Source: Pontibacillus marinus BH030004 = DSM 16465 (GTDB lineage Bacteria; Bacillota; Bacilli; Bacillales; BH030062). Taken from it: DNA of 64,000 nucleotides. The notes under the pieces were generated by a model, which saw nothing but the letters and a program-made list of their open reading frames with translations, had not been told where the DNA came from and did not search any database. Where the stretch lies: contig NZ_AULJ01000020.1 of assembly GCF_000425225.1 (NCBI RefSeq), positions 33,516 through 97,515 on the forward strand, given 5' to 3'. Shown here one piece after another: positions 53,458 to 62,719 of this stretch. A program made the position numbers and the translations under genes. How positions within the stretch are numbered: position 1 is the first letter of the stretch; each line of letters begins with the position of its first letter.

Positions 53458-54513
53458 GTGGATCTTTTGAAGGAACTAACAGAAGCAAATGGAGCTCCTG
53501 GTTATGAGGGAGCAATCCGCCAAATTATGGAGCGTGAAATTAGAAAGCACGATGGCAAAGTAGTTCATGACCATCTTGGGAGTATTTTTGGTGAGAAAAA
53601 AGGATCGACATCTGGACCAAGTGTTATGCTTGCCGGACACATGGATGAAGTAGCTTTCATGGTACAAGAAGTAACCAAAGAAGGCTACTTACGCTTTACT
53701 CCACTAGGTGGATGGTGGAGTCAGGTGCTCCTTGCTCAACGCGTTTCAATCGTTACAGAGCATAAAACATTTACAGGAGTAGTTGGCTCAAAACCCCCTC
53801 ATGTGTTAACACCCGCCGAAAAAAATCAAGTCTATCCGATTAAAGAGATGTTTATAGATGTCGGAGCTAGTAGTAATGATCAAATAAAAGAATGGGGCAT
53901 TCGTGTTGGAGACCCCATTATTCCGGTGTGTCCTTATGAAATTCTACCAGATCATGACACGATTTTGGCAAAAGCTTTAGACAACCGCTTCGGATGTTAC
54001 CTTGCATTAGAAGTGATGAGACAACTTCGAGATGTAGACCATCCAAACACAGTCTATGCCGGAGCAACTGTTCAAGAAGAAGTTGGTTTAAGAGGGGCAG
54101 CAACGTCACCATATGAAGTAAAGCCAGATATTGCGATAGCCCTTGATGTAGGCGTGGCGCAGGATGGACCAGCTGGCAAAGGTCATCCGAGTTTGGGCTC
54201 TGGACCACTTGTGACCTTTTTAGATGCTACAATGATTCCGAATACACGCTTACGTAACCTGGTTATTGATACAGCTGATAAAAACAATATTCCTTACCAA
54301 ATCGACGTCATGACTGGTGGCGGAACTGACGCTGGTAAGTTCCATTTATTTAAACAAGGCGTTCCATCAATCGTTATCGGCGTTCCTGCTCGATATATCC
54401 ATAGTAATGTATCCATGGTTAGTAAAAAAGACATTGAGAACTGTGCCAAGCTTGTAACAGAACTTCTTAAAAAACTTGATGAACAGCAACTTAAACAGAT
54501 TATTGAGTATTAA
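53458..54513 (+). CDS. M42-family metallo-aminopeptidase
   Basis: 351-residue tetrahedral-cage aminopeptidase of the YsdC/PepA type. Zinc ligands lie in AGHMDEVAFMV, ALDNRFGCYLALE, TVQEEVGLRGA (catalytic Glu pair) and ALDVG; GGGTDAGKFHLF carries the last ligand region. GTG start at 53458, supported by AGGAGGATG nine bases upstream. Its role is intracellular peptide recycling. Confidence 0.92.
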   Translation: MDLLKELTEANGAPGYEGAIRQIMEREIRKHDGKVVHDHLGSIFGEKKGSTSGPSVMLAGHMDEVAFMVQEVTKEGYLRFTPLGGWWSQVLLAQRVSIVTEHKTFTGVVGSKPPHVLTPAEKNQVYPIKEMFIDVGASSNDQIKEWGIRVGDPIIPVCPYEILPDHDTILAKALDNRFGCYLALEVMRQLRDVDHPNTVYAGATVQEEVGLRGAATSPYEVKPDIAIALDVGVAQDGPAGKGHPSLGSGPLVTFLDATMIPNTRLRNLVIDTADKNNIPYQIDVMTGGGTDAGKFHLFKQGVPSIVIGVPARYIHSNVSMVSKKDIENCAKLVTELLKKLDEQQLKQIIEY

Positions 54514-54529
54514 TTCAAGGTTTTTAAAA

Positions 54530-54566
54530 AACAGAGCTTGAAACCAACAAAGCTCTGTTTTTTATA
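54530..54566. terminator. terminator between convergent M42 peptidase and PepSY-like genes
   Basis: AACAGAGCTT (54530-54539) pairs with AAGCTCTGTT (54550-54559), followed by TTTT. Confidence 0.88.
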
Positions 54567-54578
54567 TTTATGTACAAA

Positions 54579-54926
54579 TTAACTTAAAGGCCCATAAACA
54601 CTAACGCATTCACCTGTATAAGCATCTACAATAACCGTTGTATGTTTACCGTTAAAATGAAGAGTTATTTCCCATTCTCTACGGTTCGTTATATTATTCC
54701 ACAGTCCGCTTTTTTCAACTAAATGTGTTTTCGAAATATGTTCTGATGTCAAAGACTCCACTTTAATATTCATAGGCTGTATCCCCAAGTCCCCTGGTGG
54801 ATCATTTAGGCACTTCACAGTTTGAATCACTGCCTCACTTGTACTTAATACTGGCTTCTGGTGTTCAAACAGAAAAACCATAATCGCTAAAACGAGAATT
54901 GTTATTCCTGCTTTCTTCATGTTCAA
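54579..54926 (-). CDS. small exported PepSY-like protein
   Basis: 115 residues with an N-terminal hydrophobic segment (about 6-22; signal or anchor) and a domain ending in WEITLHFNGKHTTVIVDAYTGECVSVYG, which fits the last strands of a PepSY-type domain. Overlaps the upstream 86-residue gene by four bases, so the two are co-translated. Role unknown. Confidence 0.6.
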   Translation of the reverse strand: MNMKKAGITILVLAIMVFLFEHQKPVLSTSEAVIQTVKCLNDPPGDLGIQPMNIKVESLTSEHISKTHLVEKSGLWNNITNRREWEITLHFNGKHTTVIVDAYTGECVSVYGPLS

Positions 54927-55183
54927 GAAAAGATCCCTTTCAATATTAGAAATTCAATAAACACAACGGCCCCGCATAAAAAGAAAAATGTACCTAATCG
55001 AAACTCCGCTTCCCAATCCCTTTTTAATTCACCTTTAAAGAACGAGAACAAATCGGGTTGAAAATCAAATCTTACACATTCAAAAAAGTCATCCATGTCC
55101 TCAAAGAACATCCGAAAAACCGAACGAAAGATATAGTAATCTGCTACTACAAAACCTATAAGTAAGGCAATTCCTATAATCAT
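54923..55183 (-). CDS. small membrane protein, 86 residues
   Basis: Two hydrophobic segments (about 2-20 and 62-80) flank a soluble acidic middle (FFEDMDDFFECVRFDFQPD). GGGGAG precedes the ATG. Not recognised; translated with the PepSY-like gene. Confidence 0.6.
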   Translation of the reverse strand: MIIGIALLIGFVVADYYIFRSVFRMFFEDMDDFFECVRFDFQPDLFSFFKGELKRDWEAEFRLGTFFFLCGAVVFIEFLILKGIFS

Positions 55184-55274
55184 GAAACATCTCCCCTTTT
55201 TTTACTGGCGCTCCCTTAAAGCTCCCCTTAATATTTCTACGCAGAAACACCATTTTCGTTTCAGAAAATATATA

Positions 55275-56483
55275 TTAAGATTGTAAGACGTTTGCTATCC
55301 TCTTATGAGTCACTTGTTTATTTAATGATAAAACAGCAAACAACAAAATGATGACAACAGGGGTCATCATCGCCAAATATCCGCTATTAGCCCCAAAATA
55401 TTCACTAATCAACCCTAATATCGGAATGCCTATTACAACTGATCCCTGATTAATTAACATACGAAAACTTGCCATCCTACCATGATAATTCGGCTCTGTT
55501 ATCATCTGCTGGAGTGATTGCGTACTTACCCTTAATAGTGTGGTCCCAAGACCGATAAAAAAGATTCCGATAAATGCAAATGTTACGTCCCTGGTAAAGG
55601 AAAAAATACTTAATCCCACTATAATCAATAGTAAAGAATAGACGGTTGCAAAAGATTTATATTTCTTTAACATCCAAGAGGCAAAAATCCCGGCTATAAT
55701 TGCAGAAATGGAAAAAGCTCCTTCTAATAAACCAAATACTTTACTTGAAGCCTCCAAGTAACTGTTTGTGTAAACCGGAAGAAGACCTGAATTGGAATGT
55801 ACGGTTAACTGCCCTACAAAACCAATGATGATTAAATACAGTACAATATTATTGTTTTTTAAATAAAAATATCCATCTTTCAAATCAGTAAGGAAAGGCT
55901 GAGGTACAGTAGGATCTTTCAAATACACATTTTCTACTTTGATAATGGATAGACTGATCAGGGCTAAGCAGCTTAACAATACTATAATAAGGAGGATTTC
56001 AGCTGATGTTAATATAGCCAGTAACACCCCTGCCAAACTCGCTCCTGTTACCATTCCAAATTCAGATAGACTAGTCGAGATTCCGATAACTTTTGCATAG
56101 TCTTTCTTAGAAAACAAACCAACAACAAGCGCTTGTAAAGCAGGTCGATTCATTGAATGAACGGTTCGTATAATAAGGTGAAACATAAATAATAACCAAA
56201 CCTGAAGCATATTTAATTCAGCGATTATGGCAAATATTAAAAACACAGCTGTAGTTATACTTATACCTATAAGTGCGATTCTTTTTCGATTTAGACGATC
56301 TACAATGACACCAAATATAAGATTTAATATTAATCCTGGTAAAAAGCCAATCCCTATTAACATCCCAGAATAAAAAGCATTTCCTGAAAGTTCATATAGC
56401 AACCACCCCACCACAATCATATACATCGATCCACTCATGGATGAAAATAGCATCATCAAACTGTAGAGAACTTTATTGTTCAT
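55275..56483 (-). CDS. MFS transporter (DHA/enterobactin-exporter type)
   Basis: 402 residues, twelve helices. The start at 56483 follows GGAGGAG and opens with NNKVLYSLMMLFSSMSGS; upstream in-frame codons to 56615 run into the promoter region. The loop motif GVIVDRLNRKRIAL (about 68-81) is the MFS motif A. Sequence is of the drug/siderophore exporter type with no substrate clue. Divergent from the LysR regulator, which probably controls it. Confidence 0.85.
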   Translation of the reverse strand: MNNKVLYSLMMLFSSMSGSMYMIVVGWLLYELSGNAFYSGMLIGIGFLPGLILNLIFGVIVDRLNRKRIALIGISITTAVFLIFAIIAELNMLQVWLLFMFHLIIRTVHSMNRPALQALVVGLFSKKDYAKVIGISTSLSEFGMVTGASLAGVLLAILTSAEILLIIVLLSCLALISLSIIKVENVYLKDPTVPQPFLTDLKDGYFYLKNNNIVLYLIIIGFVGQLTVHSNSGLLPVYTNSYLEASSKVFGLLEGAFSISAIIAGIFASWMLKKYKSFATVYSLLLIIVGLSIFSFTRDVTFAFIGIFFIGLGTTLLRVSTQSLQQMITEPNYHGRMASFRMLINQGSVVIGIPILGLISEYFGANSGYLAMMTPVVIILLFAVLSLNKQVTHKRIANVLQS

Positions 56484-56597
56484 TCCATCTCCTCCTTTCT
56501 CTTTCCAATATAAGTATATATAATTAAACATAATAAGGATAATACATATTTTGAATTCAATTTGATAAGGAAAACTTATACCCTGGAGGTGATGTTT

Positions 56598-57449
56598 ATG
56601 AAAGTTGAAGATCACAAAATTTTAGTTGCTTTGAAGGAATCAGGAACAATAAGAGGCGCTGCAAAAGAATTACTTATCTCACAACCGGCACTAAGTCAAC
56701 GCTTAAAGCATATTGAGGATCATTGGGGACAGAAAATCTTTATAAGATCACACAAACATTTGGCTTTAACACCAGCAGGAGAACAGATTGTTGAATTTGC
56801 TAGCAGAGTGATAAGTGAAGAAAGGAGAGTTCGAGATAACGTATCTATTCATGCAGGCGGAGTGGGTGGAACTCTATCACTAGGGGTTTCTTCCGTCATT
56901 GGTCAATATGTATTACCTAAATTGCTAGAATCATATATCAACCTACATCCTCAGGTGAAAATCGAGCTGGAGACAGGTTTAAGTGAAGGGTTTAGACAAG
57001 CTCCTGACGATTTTCATATCTGTATTATACGTGGAGAACCACTTAGGCAAGAAAACTGTCAGGAATTATTCTCAGACAAATTATATTTAGTCGAAAAGAA
57101 AAACTCGAATAGTAAGAACTTAGATAAACCGCTAATAGAGTTCCAAGCAGATTCCTCATATGGCTCAGCTGTTAATGAGTGGTTCTTACAAAACTCCAGC
57201 ATCTCTTACTCTCAAAAAATCAAAGTGGATCAAATTGAAACATGTAAACAGCTTATGTCAAAAGGGATTGGAATGGCTGTATTACCTGAGATAGCTATTC
57301 AGGATCTGAATGATCAAGAGTATTCGATTAACCCATTACATTTAAAAGGAGAAGCCATTACGCGCAAAACGTGGATCTGTACCACTGATACAGCTCAACA
57401 ATTACCTCAAGTTCAAGCATTTTTACAAATTCTAAAATTGGATATGTAA
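56598..57449 (+). CDS. LysR-family transcriptional regulator
   Basis: 283 residues from 56598. The winged-helix region (residues 1-60) has GTIRGAAKELLISQPALSQRLKHIE, and the C-terminal periplasmic-binding-like effector domain runs from about 85. GGAGG lies just upstream. Divergent arrangement with the MFS gene and a shared ~115-base promoter region suggests that it regulates that transporter in response to a small metabolite. Confidence 0.9.
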   Translation: MKVEDHKILVALKESGTIRGAAKELLISQPALSQRLKHIEDHWGQKIFIRSHKHLALTPAGEQIVEFASRVISEERRVRDNVSIHAGGVGGTLSLGVSSVIGQYVLPKLLESYINLHPQVKIELETGLSEGFRQAPDDFHICIIRGEPLRQENCQELFSDKLYLVEKKNSNSKNLDKPLIEFQADSSYGSAVNEWFLQNSSISYSQKIKVDQIETCKQLMSKGIGMAVLPEIAIQDLNDQEYSINPLHLKGEAITRKTWICTTDTAQQLPQVQAFLQILKLDM

Positions 57450-57493
57450 AACCCTCAATCTAAGATGACTGTTCTTCTTAGATTGAGGGTTTT
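57448..57493 (+). terminator. terminator between the LysR and hydrolase genes
   Basis: AAACCCTCAATCTAAGA pairs with TCTTAGATTGAGGGTTT, a 17-pair stem, followed by T; it also fits the minus-strand hydrolase gene. Confidence 0.9.
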
Positions 57494-57522
57494 GACTTGT
57501 ACATAAATGAACAGTATCTCTC

Positions 57523-58335
57523 CTACACAAGCGTAACAAACCAATCCTCCAGTAAAGTTTGCACAATTTCACGCTTTTCAATATGAATCATGTGACCTGT
57601 TCGATCCAGAGTGATAAAGGTGGAGTTTTGAAATTTATTCATTAAAAACAAATGGTCTTCATATCCACATATAAAATCATTCCTCCCCGTAATAAACAAG
57701 GAGGGAAAGGTGTATGTTTCTGGGCTGTCTAACAGAGGGTCAACCGAAAAAAAGTAGCCCTTTTCTCGCCAATCAGAGGCTAAAAATGATTGGTTAGCTA
57801 ATAATCTACCTGGTTGCACCTCATCTAAAAACCTTTTAAGAGAGAGTTCATTTTGATATGTAAATAAGGTTTCAAATGCCTTTTTAACATGAAGATCTAA
57901 CTCACTTATCAATTTGCTGTCTTTATCAAAAATCTCTTTTGGAGGTAATTGTTTCTCTTTAATGTGAAGAATAGGTGCAATCAAACAAATTCCTTTTATT
58001 TGTTCGGCATAATGATACAGAATTCCTTGCGCTAAATACCCTCCATAGGAATGACCTAGTATAGAAAGGGGGTTATCCCCTATTATCTTCCCAATAAACG
58101 CAAGGATATTGGATAAGATATCATCTGATGATTTCACACTGGAATCAATTGAACTCTTACCATGAGCAGGTATATCTATGTAAATGCGTTGAATATTATT
58201 TTTTTCTTTACACAACGGTTCGATCCAACTTTTCATAGAACGATGATCGGCTCCCATAGAATGTAAAATTAAAAGAGGATACCCTTCCCCATAAACCTCA
58301 TAATACACATCACCCTTGTCCACTTTACACTTCAT
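57523..58335 (-). CDS. alpha/beta-hydrolase
   Basis: 270 residues. Nucleophile elbow GHSYGG (Ser about 96), oxyanion HSMGADHRS near residue 27, catalytic Asp in TGRNDFICG and His in DRTGHMIHIE (about 249). Substrate unknown; may be an esterase or C-C hydrolase. Lies 27 bases from the peptidase E gene and is possibly co-transcribed. Confidence 0.85.
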   Translation of the reverse strand: MKCKVDKGDVYYEVYGEGYPLLILHSMGADHRSMKSWIEPLCKEKNNIQRIYIDIPAHGKSSIDSSVKSSDDILSNILAFIGKIIGDNPLSILGHSYGGYLAQGILYHYAEQIKGICLIAPILHIKEKQLPPKEIFDKDSKLISELDLHVKKAFETLFTYQNELSLKRFLDEVQPGRLLANQSFLASDWREKGYFFSVDPLLDSPETYTFPSLFITGRNDFICGYEDHLFLMNKFQNSTFITLDRTGHMIHIEKREIVQTLLEDWFVTLV

Positions 58336-58362
58336 AGATGTTTCCCCTTCATATAGAGTAGT

Positions 58363-59004
58363 TTAAAACTCATTAAACTTGGTGTTACCGTCAAATAAAT
58401 AAACAGGTCCATCCCCTACTACAGACGTTCCTTTATCACTCACATTCAAAGCTCCACCCTCAGATAAAGCAACAGCAGAGTGTTTGCTTTTCAAAACATA
58501 ATTTTGTATAGCTGCATCATCATTTTCGTTATAGTGACAATAAAACGAATAAGGGTGAACCATGTCCATTCCATTTACTTCTTCGTCTTCATCACCTTCA
58601 AGATGAACGATCTTCTGACCAAATATCATCGCTCCAGCACTTTGGCCATATACTGTACCACCATCATTTATGTATTGTTTCAAAATATGATCGAACCCTG
58701 CTGGCGTAAAAGTATTGATTAATCGTTTTGCACTACCTCCACTAATATATACCGCAGAAAAGCTTTGTAAGTCCTCAAGAGTTTTAGATTGAAGATTTGT
58801 CCACATCGCAATATCTATTATTCCATAGGGTGCAAACATAGACTTAATGTACTCAAAGCTTGATTGATAAGGTCTAAACGAAGGATCACCTGCGATAGGA
58901 ATATAGAGTAATGGCTTCTTTTTGTTTATCGTTTCAGCAAAATATTGATTAATAGAGTCAGATTGCTCCGCGTTTCCTCCCCCACACAAAATGAGTTCTC
59001 CCAT
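58363..59004 (-). CDS. peptidase E (S51-family) protein
   Basis: 213 residues. The serine nucleophile lies in GQSAGAMIFG (about 119-128), as in dipeptidase E and cyanophycinase relatives; YISGGSAKRLI is the family's other signature. Hydrolyses Asp-X dipeptides in E. coli; the target here is unknown. A TTAGGAGG-type site precedes the ATG. Confidence 0.88.
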   Translation of the reverse strand: MGELILCGGGNAEQSDSINQYFAETINKKKPLLYIPIAGDPSFRPYQSSFEYIKSMFAPYGIIDIAMWTNLQSKTLEDLQSFSAVYISGGSAKRLINTFTPAGFDHILKQYINDGGTVYGQSAGAMIFGQKIVHLEGDEDEEVNGMDMVHPYSFYCHYNENDDAAIQNYVLKSKHSAVALSEGGALNVSDKGTSVVGDGPVYLFDGNTKFNEF

Positions 59005-59023
59005 TTTAGTTACCTCCTAATTA

Positions 59024-59377
59024 TCACCCTTGGTCTTGAACAAATCCTAGTTCGTTTCCATCTATATCAAGGATCGTAAATTTTCTACTCCCGTATGCTG
59101 TATCAAATAACTCCTCCACTACTTCTACCTGGTCTTTTATTTCCTTCCATAAGTCATCTAAGTTTGATATATAAAAGTTGAATCTTCCATGCGAAGGGAA
59201 GTGCTCACTCTCCATTAATCCAAATATCGCTCCACCATCGTGCTCAAAATGGACATAGTTCGGGTTTTCTGGAGGCCATGTGGCTTCAACTTTAAAACCT
59301 AATACACGCTCATACCACTCTACTGCTCGGTTTAGGTCTTTCACATTTGCTCTTACGTGCTTTAAACCTGTCTTCAT
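59024..59377 (-). CDS. VOC-superfamily (glyoxalase-like) protein
   Basis: 117 residues from the ATG at 59377, which follows AAGGAGAG; the upstream in-frame ATG at 59482 adds 35 residues of different character. The VOC pattern KHVRANVKDLNRAVEWYERVLGFKVEATWPP and the end FTILDIDGNELGFVQD are plain. Probably in one transcript with the two genes downstream (58363, 57523). Confidence 0.82.
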   Translation of the reverse strand: MKTGLKHVRANVKDLNRAVEWYERVLGFKVEATWPPENPNYVHFEHDGGAIFGLMESEHFPSHGRFNFYISNLDDLWKEIKDQVEVVEELFDTAYGSRKFTILDIDGNELGFVQDQG

Positions 59378-59599
59378 CAATGATCTCTCCTTACACTTTT
59401 TAAACTCTTCAAATACTTCAATGCATCTAATACAATGTCCTGCAAATATTCCAAAATATGGCCCAACCTTATGAGCCCCCATAATTAGGGTAAATTACAC
59501 GAAAGGTAATACAAAAGCCCAACTAAATTTAATTATTGATAAAATCAGTTTGAAAAAGGGTATAGATTTATATAAATCTTTTTAAAAGGGTGAGAAGAA

Positions 59600-60505
59600 A
59601 TGCTTAAACGATTCACTTTTATTTTGCTTTCATTACTTATTATCTTTGGATTTATTGGGAATCAAGCCAGCCTTGCCTCTACAAATGAAGGAGAAGGAAT
59701 AAATGAAAAACTTGGGGTACCGATTGTGGTTTATGGTGACACACTTTCCGAATCCCAGGAAAAAAAGGTTCGAAACTTATTAGAGGTAAAAAATCAAGCA
59801 AATATAGATGAATATCGAGTGAATGGTCAGGATATCGCAAACTATATTGATGGAAACCCTAATTCTCGCATGTTTTCATCCGTGAAAATTACGCCGAAAG
59901 AAAAAGGATCAGGTCTACAGGTTAACCTTGTTACCCCAGATAACATCACGCAGGTTACAAAAGAAATGTATAAGAATGCATTGCTCACTGCGGGTGTCCA
60001 AAATGCAACAGTTGATGTCGCCTCTCCTGTAAAGGTGTCAGGTCACTCAGCATTAACAGGAATTTACAAAGCTTATGATGAAAAAGGGGCTAAACTAGAT
60101 CAAGAAAGAATGAAAGTGGCTAATGAAGAATTAGATGTAGCAACAAAACTAGCTGAAGACGCTGGAATTAACCAAGAACAGGTTAGCGAACTCATATCAG
60201 CAATTAAAAAGGAAATCGCCAAACAAAACCCCACTTCTAAAGAGGAAGTTGAGCAGATTGTTAATGAGCAGTTAAAATCCTTAAATATTGAATTAAGTGC
60301 TGAGGATCGCCAGTTGTTAACAAACTTATTTAATAAAATCCGATCCTTAAATATTAATTTTAATGAAGTGCAAAAGCAGCTCGATGAGATCACCTCAAGT
60401 GTAAAAGATCTAGTTAATGACAAAGGCTTTTGGAATAGCGTAGCAAACTTTTTCAACAGTATAATGAATGCTATTTCTAAACTTATTAACAGTTTATTAA
60501 GTTGA
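59600..60505 (+). CDS. DUF1002 secreted protein (YpuA-like)
   Basis: 301 residues with a signal peptide (cleavage after about residue 27, ASLA-ST). The DUF1002 domain covers about 30-220 (VPIVVYGDTLSESQEKKVRNLL; ALTGIYKAYDEKG), then a helical coiled C-terminus (about 165-301) likely to be membrane associated. Extracellular; function unknown in B. subtilis YpuA, which is induced in envelope stress. GGTGAG precedes the ATG; a terminator follows. Confidence 0.87.
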   Translation: MLKRFTFILLSLLIIFGFIGNQASLASTNEGEGINEKLGVPIVVYGDTLSESQEKKVRNLLEVKNQANIDEYRVNGQDIANYIDGNPNSRMFSSVKITPKEKGSGLQVNLVTPDNITQVTKEMYKNALLTAGVQNATVDVASPVKVSGHSALTGIYKAYDEKGAKLDQERMKVANEELDVATKLAEDAGINQEQVSELISAIKKEIAKQNPTSKEEVEQIVNEQLKSLNIELSAEDRQLLTNLFNKIRSLNINFNEVQKQLDEITSSVKDLVNDKGFWNSVANFFNSIMNAISKLINSLLS

Positions 60506-60580
60506 TTATATGAATGATATAGAGATCACTTTATTCCTAAGCGGATTACTTTATCGTTGGAAATAAGGAACTTAATAGCT

Positions 60581-60619
60581 AAAACGCATGGATTTTTTAA
60601 TAACATCCATGCGTTTTTT
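60581..60619. terminator. terminator of the DUF1002 gene
   Basis: AAAACGCATGGAT pairs with ATCCATGCGTTTT around a T-rich loop. Confidence 0.88.
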
Positions 60620-60625
60620 AATAAT

Positions 60626-60934
60626 TTATAAAGATAGCCTATATTGTATTAGTTGATTTTCAACCCCTAGATATTCATCCTTACCAATTCTACTTATTTC
60701 CTTGAAACCTAATTTATCTATCATTTTCTTTGAACGAATATTAGCTTCGTGTGTTTCTGCATTAAAGATATTAATACCTAACTGATTTGAAGCATAGTCC
60801 ATTATATATTTAACAGAGATAAATCCTATACCTTTTCCCCAAAGTGTACTGTCACCAATGGCAACCCCTAATTCCGCTGTTTTCTCATTAATACAAGCTA
60901 TATCTGCATATCCATAGACGCAACCATTTATTCA
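60626..60934 (-). pseudogene. C-terminal fragment of a GNAT acetyltransferase
   Basis: On the minus strand the frame ending at 60626 encodes about 100 residues with the acetyl-CoA loop GDSTLWGKGIG, NIFNAETHEANIRSKKMIDKLGFK and the end VENQLIQYRLSL, all family hallmarks. It has no start codon: the frame meets a TGA right where a repeat copy begins (60933), so the N-terminal half has been lost. The gene is dead unless translated by an unknown start. Confidence 0.85.
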
Positions 60935-60986
60935 ATGATTGCGCCCGTTTGCCGAAAAACTTGAATCCGAGATAAATTGCAAATGT
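60933..60986. repeat. partial copy of the GCGCCCGTTTGC repeat (S1)
   Basis: Sequence of form TTGCGCCCGTTTGCCGAA followed by CTTGAATCCGAGATAAATTGCAAAT. The same block is at 63031-63080. It abuts the truncated GNAT gene. Confidence 0.8.
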
Positions 60987-61079
60987 GATTTTATAATAAA
61001 TAATAAAGCTTAGAGTTATTGTTAAGAGAGCTGTTCCACTGATAATATATACTGCATCAAAGTAATGACAACTTCCAGT

Positions 61080-61265
61080 TTATACCCAAACTTGATAAGG
61101 AATAAAATTAATTGCTGAAACCACCAAAACTCCCCATAACAACGAAACGACATTTTGTTTAGCCTCTTTTATAGCGGTATGTCTCTTAGAATACTTAATC
61201 AAAGAGATTTTCCTCAAAGCGAACAACAAAACAAAAATCGCAGCAATAAGTAATAGATAGTTCAT
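61080..61265 (-). CDS. small membrane protein, 61 residues
   Basis: AAAGGAG lies eight bases before ATG at 61265; a longer frame up to 61358 runs into the repeat. Two hydrophobic helices (about 2-16 and 41-57) with a basic loop of Lys residues between. Not recognised. Preceded by repeat module R1 (61325-61470), which supplies its promoter. Confidence 0.65.
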   Translation of the reverse strand: MNYLLLIAAIFVLLFALRKISLIKYSKRHTAIKEAKQNVVSLLWGVLVVSAINFIPYQVWV

Positions 61266-61324
61266 ATAATTCAACTCCTTTGTAACGCAAATTAAACCTA
61301 ATCGCAGACCTTCTTTATTCAACA

Positions 61325-61470
61325 TTCCTGCTCCGTTAGTTGAAGACCTATTCTTCACAATCTAATACAAGTTTTAACACGAATATCCAATTGATAATCT
61401 ACTATGTTATACGTTCAAAACAAATAAAAAGAGGATTTCCTTATTCTGGTAAAGCTCCCGTTGTTGAATA
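61325..61470 (-). repeat. intergenic repeat module R1 with terminator and promoter
   Basis: In minus-strand direction: AAAGC hairpin with T run (terminator of the upstream gene), then TGTTAAAAC (extended -10-like), TTGTATTAGATTGTGAAGAA and CGGAGCAGG just before the ribosome site of the next gene. Matches R2-R4 over most of its length. Confidence 0.78.
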
Positions 61471-61983
61471 TTAGTCTTCATTTAATTCTATTTCATTTTC
61501 AAAGGGTATTCCGAAATAACTATATTTAATGATAAGATTATTTATTTTTTTATCATGGAAAACCGCAATTCCATAATGCTTAATTGTATCCGAGTCCACT
61601 TGTTCATTTTGAACCTTAGTTAATGGACTTATTGGATATTCACTTATCTCATTAAAGCTGATTTTTTCATCTTCGCCTATATTCCCTAACGCCTGTTTTA
61701 CCATTATCATATGATTAGAACGACCAACTCCAAGTTCAGCTTTAAGAGGCTCTTTATACGAATTTACAAGAACTTCTTTTAACCTTATATTAACGAATCC
61801 ATTATTCTCTGGTTGAGCCACAATTACAAATGGATTTCCTTTATAACTTGTAATATTACCAGACTGTTCTGCATTACTACCAAGACCTCGAATGTCTAAT
61901 GGAGGATTTATTTTTAAATACACTAGTACACCAACTACTAAAATCATAATTACCACTATAAAGATTCCCATTTTTTTTAACAT
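61471..61983 (-). CDS. membrane-anchored exported protein, 170 residues
   Basis: Start at 61983 after AAGGGGG; a longer frame to 62040 lies in the repeat. N-terminal helix (about 4-24), then a beta-rich exported domain (VNIRLKEVLVNSYKEPLKAELGVG; IKHYGIAVFHDKKINNLIIKYSYFG). No lipobox. Unknown family. Preceded by module R2. Confidence 0.68.
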   Translation of the reverse strand: MLKKMGIFIVVIMILVVGVLVYLKINPPLDIRGLGSNAEQSGNITSYKGNPFVIVAQPENNGFVNIRLKEVLVNSYKEPLKAELGVGRSNHMIMVKQALGNIGEDEKISFNEISEYPISPLTKVQNEQVDSDTIKHYGIAVFHDKKINNLIIKYSYFGIPFENEIELNED

Positions 61984-62005
61984 TACAATCCCCCTTCTTT
62001 CACTA

Positions 62006-62172
62006 AACTGATCCGTTAGTTTGAGATCACTTCTTCGCAATCTAATTCAGATTTTAACATAAATATCCAGTTAATAATCTGCAATATTTATGATTGAGAT
62101 AAATAAAAAGGGCTTTTTTTATTCCAGAAAAGCGTCCTTTTACTGAAGACTTGATTTCGAGATATCTCCAAT
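62006..62172 (-). repeat. intergenic repeat module R2
   Basis: Same order as R1: AAAAGCG-hairpin-T run, TATGTTAAAAT, CTGAATTAGATTGCGAAGAAG. On its far side it continues into ACTGAAGACTTGATTTCGAGATA, the start of the S block. Confidence 0.8.
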
Positions 62173-62184
62173 TAGAACTTCAAC

Positions 62185-62215
62185 TATAGCACCCGTTTGT
62201 TGAAAAATAACTAAT
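62185..62215. repeat. short fragment of the S repeat
   Basis: GCACCCGTTTGTTGAAAAATAAC, related to GCGCCCGTTTGCCGAA at 60941; lies just after the stop of the 66-residue gene. Confidence 0.55.
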
Positions 62216-62221
62216 ATTTCT

Positions 62222-62422
62222 TTATTGTCTTAAACCCCATTTCAATCCTTTTATTATAGGATCAATAACCCATTCATTTTTCTCTAATATTAAATGACTT
62301 ACAATCATTGAAAGAAGATACGCTACCGTTGGTGTATATGTCTTAAATACGTTAGTCACAATTAAAAAGAGTATAGTAGAAACAATAAATAGAACGAATA
62401 AATATGAAATTCCCTTTCTCAT
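62222..62422 (-). CDS. small membrane protein, 66 residues
   Basis: Two hydrophobic helices (about 7-24 and 33-47) and a C-terminal amphipathic tail (WVIDPIIKGLKWGL). The start is ATG at 62422 with GGGGGTG upstream; a GTG at 62431 is possible. Preceded by module R3. Unrecognised. Confidence 0.6.
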   Translation of the reverse strand: MRKGISYLFVLFIVSTILFLIVTNVFKTYTPTVAYLLSMIVSHLILEKNEWVIDPIIKGLKWGLRQ

Positions 62423-62457
62423 AACTTTCACACCCCCATTGAACTTTTCCTTTTCAA

Positions 62458-62605
62458 CCTACTGTCTAGTTAGCTTAAGTACATTTCTTCACAATCTAAT
62501 TCAAATTTTTACATAATTATCTAATTATTAACTTACTGTATTGTACGATCAAGACAAATAAAAAGGGCTTTCCTTATCCCGGGAAAGCGCACTTATCAGG
62601 AATTC
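62458..62605 (-). repeat. intergenic repeat module R3
   Basis: GCGCTTTCCCGGGATAAGGAAAGCCC forms the terminator hairpin (minus strand), followed by TTTTTATTTGTCTTGATCG, TTATGTAAAAATT, GAATTAGATTGTGAAGAA and GTACTTAAGCTAAC. Confidence 0.8.
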
Positions 62606-62719
62606 TCGAAATTTAGATTTTCTCATTAAATTATATAATTTGTTGTGTAGTCCCAAAGGTGACTTAAGTGATTCTACTTTCATTTCATTATGAACTCGTC
62701 AGTCCCTTATTTGAGTAGT

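Noticed and set aside
59378..59480. Protein-like frame (LGHILEYLQDIV...) upstream of the VOC gene, read on the minus strand
   Set aside because: About 30 codons with no start other than TTG, no ribosome site and a stop just upstream; could be a gene relic but cannot be supported.
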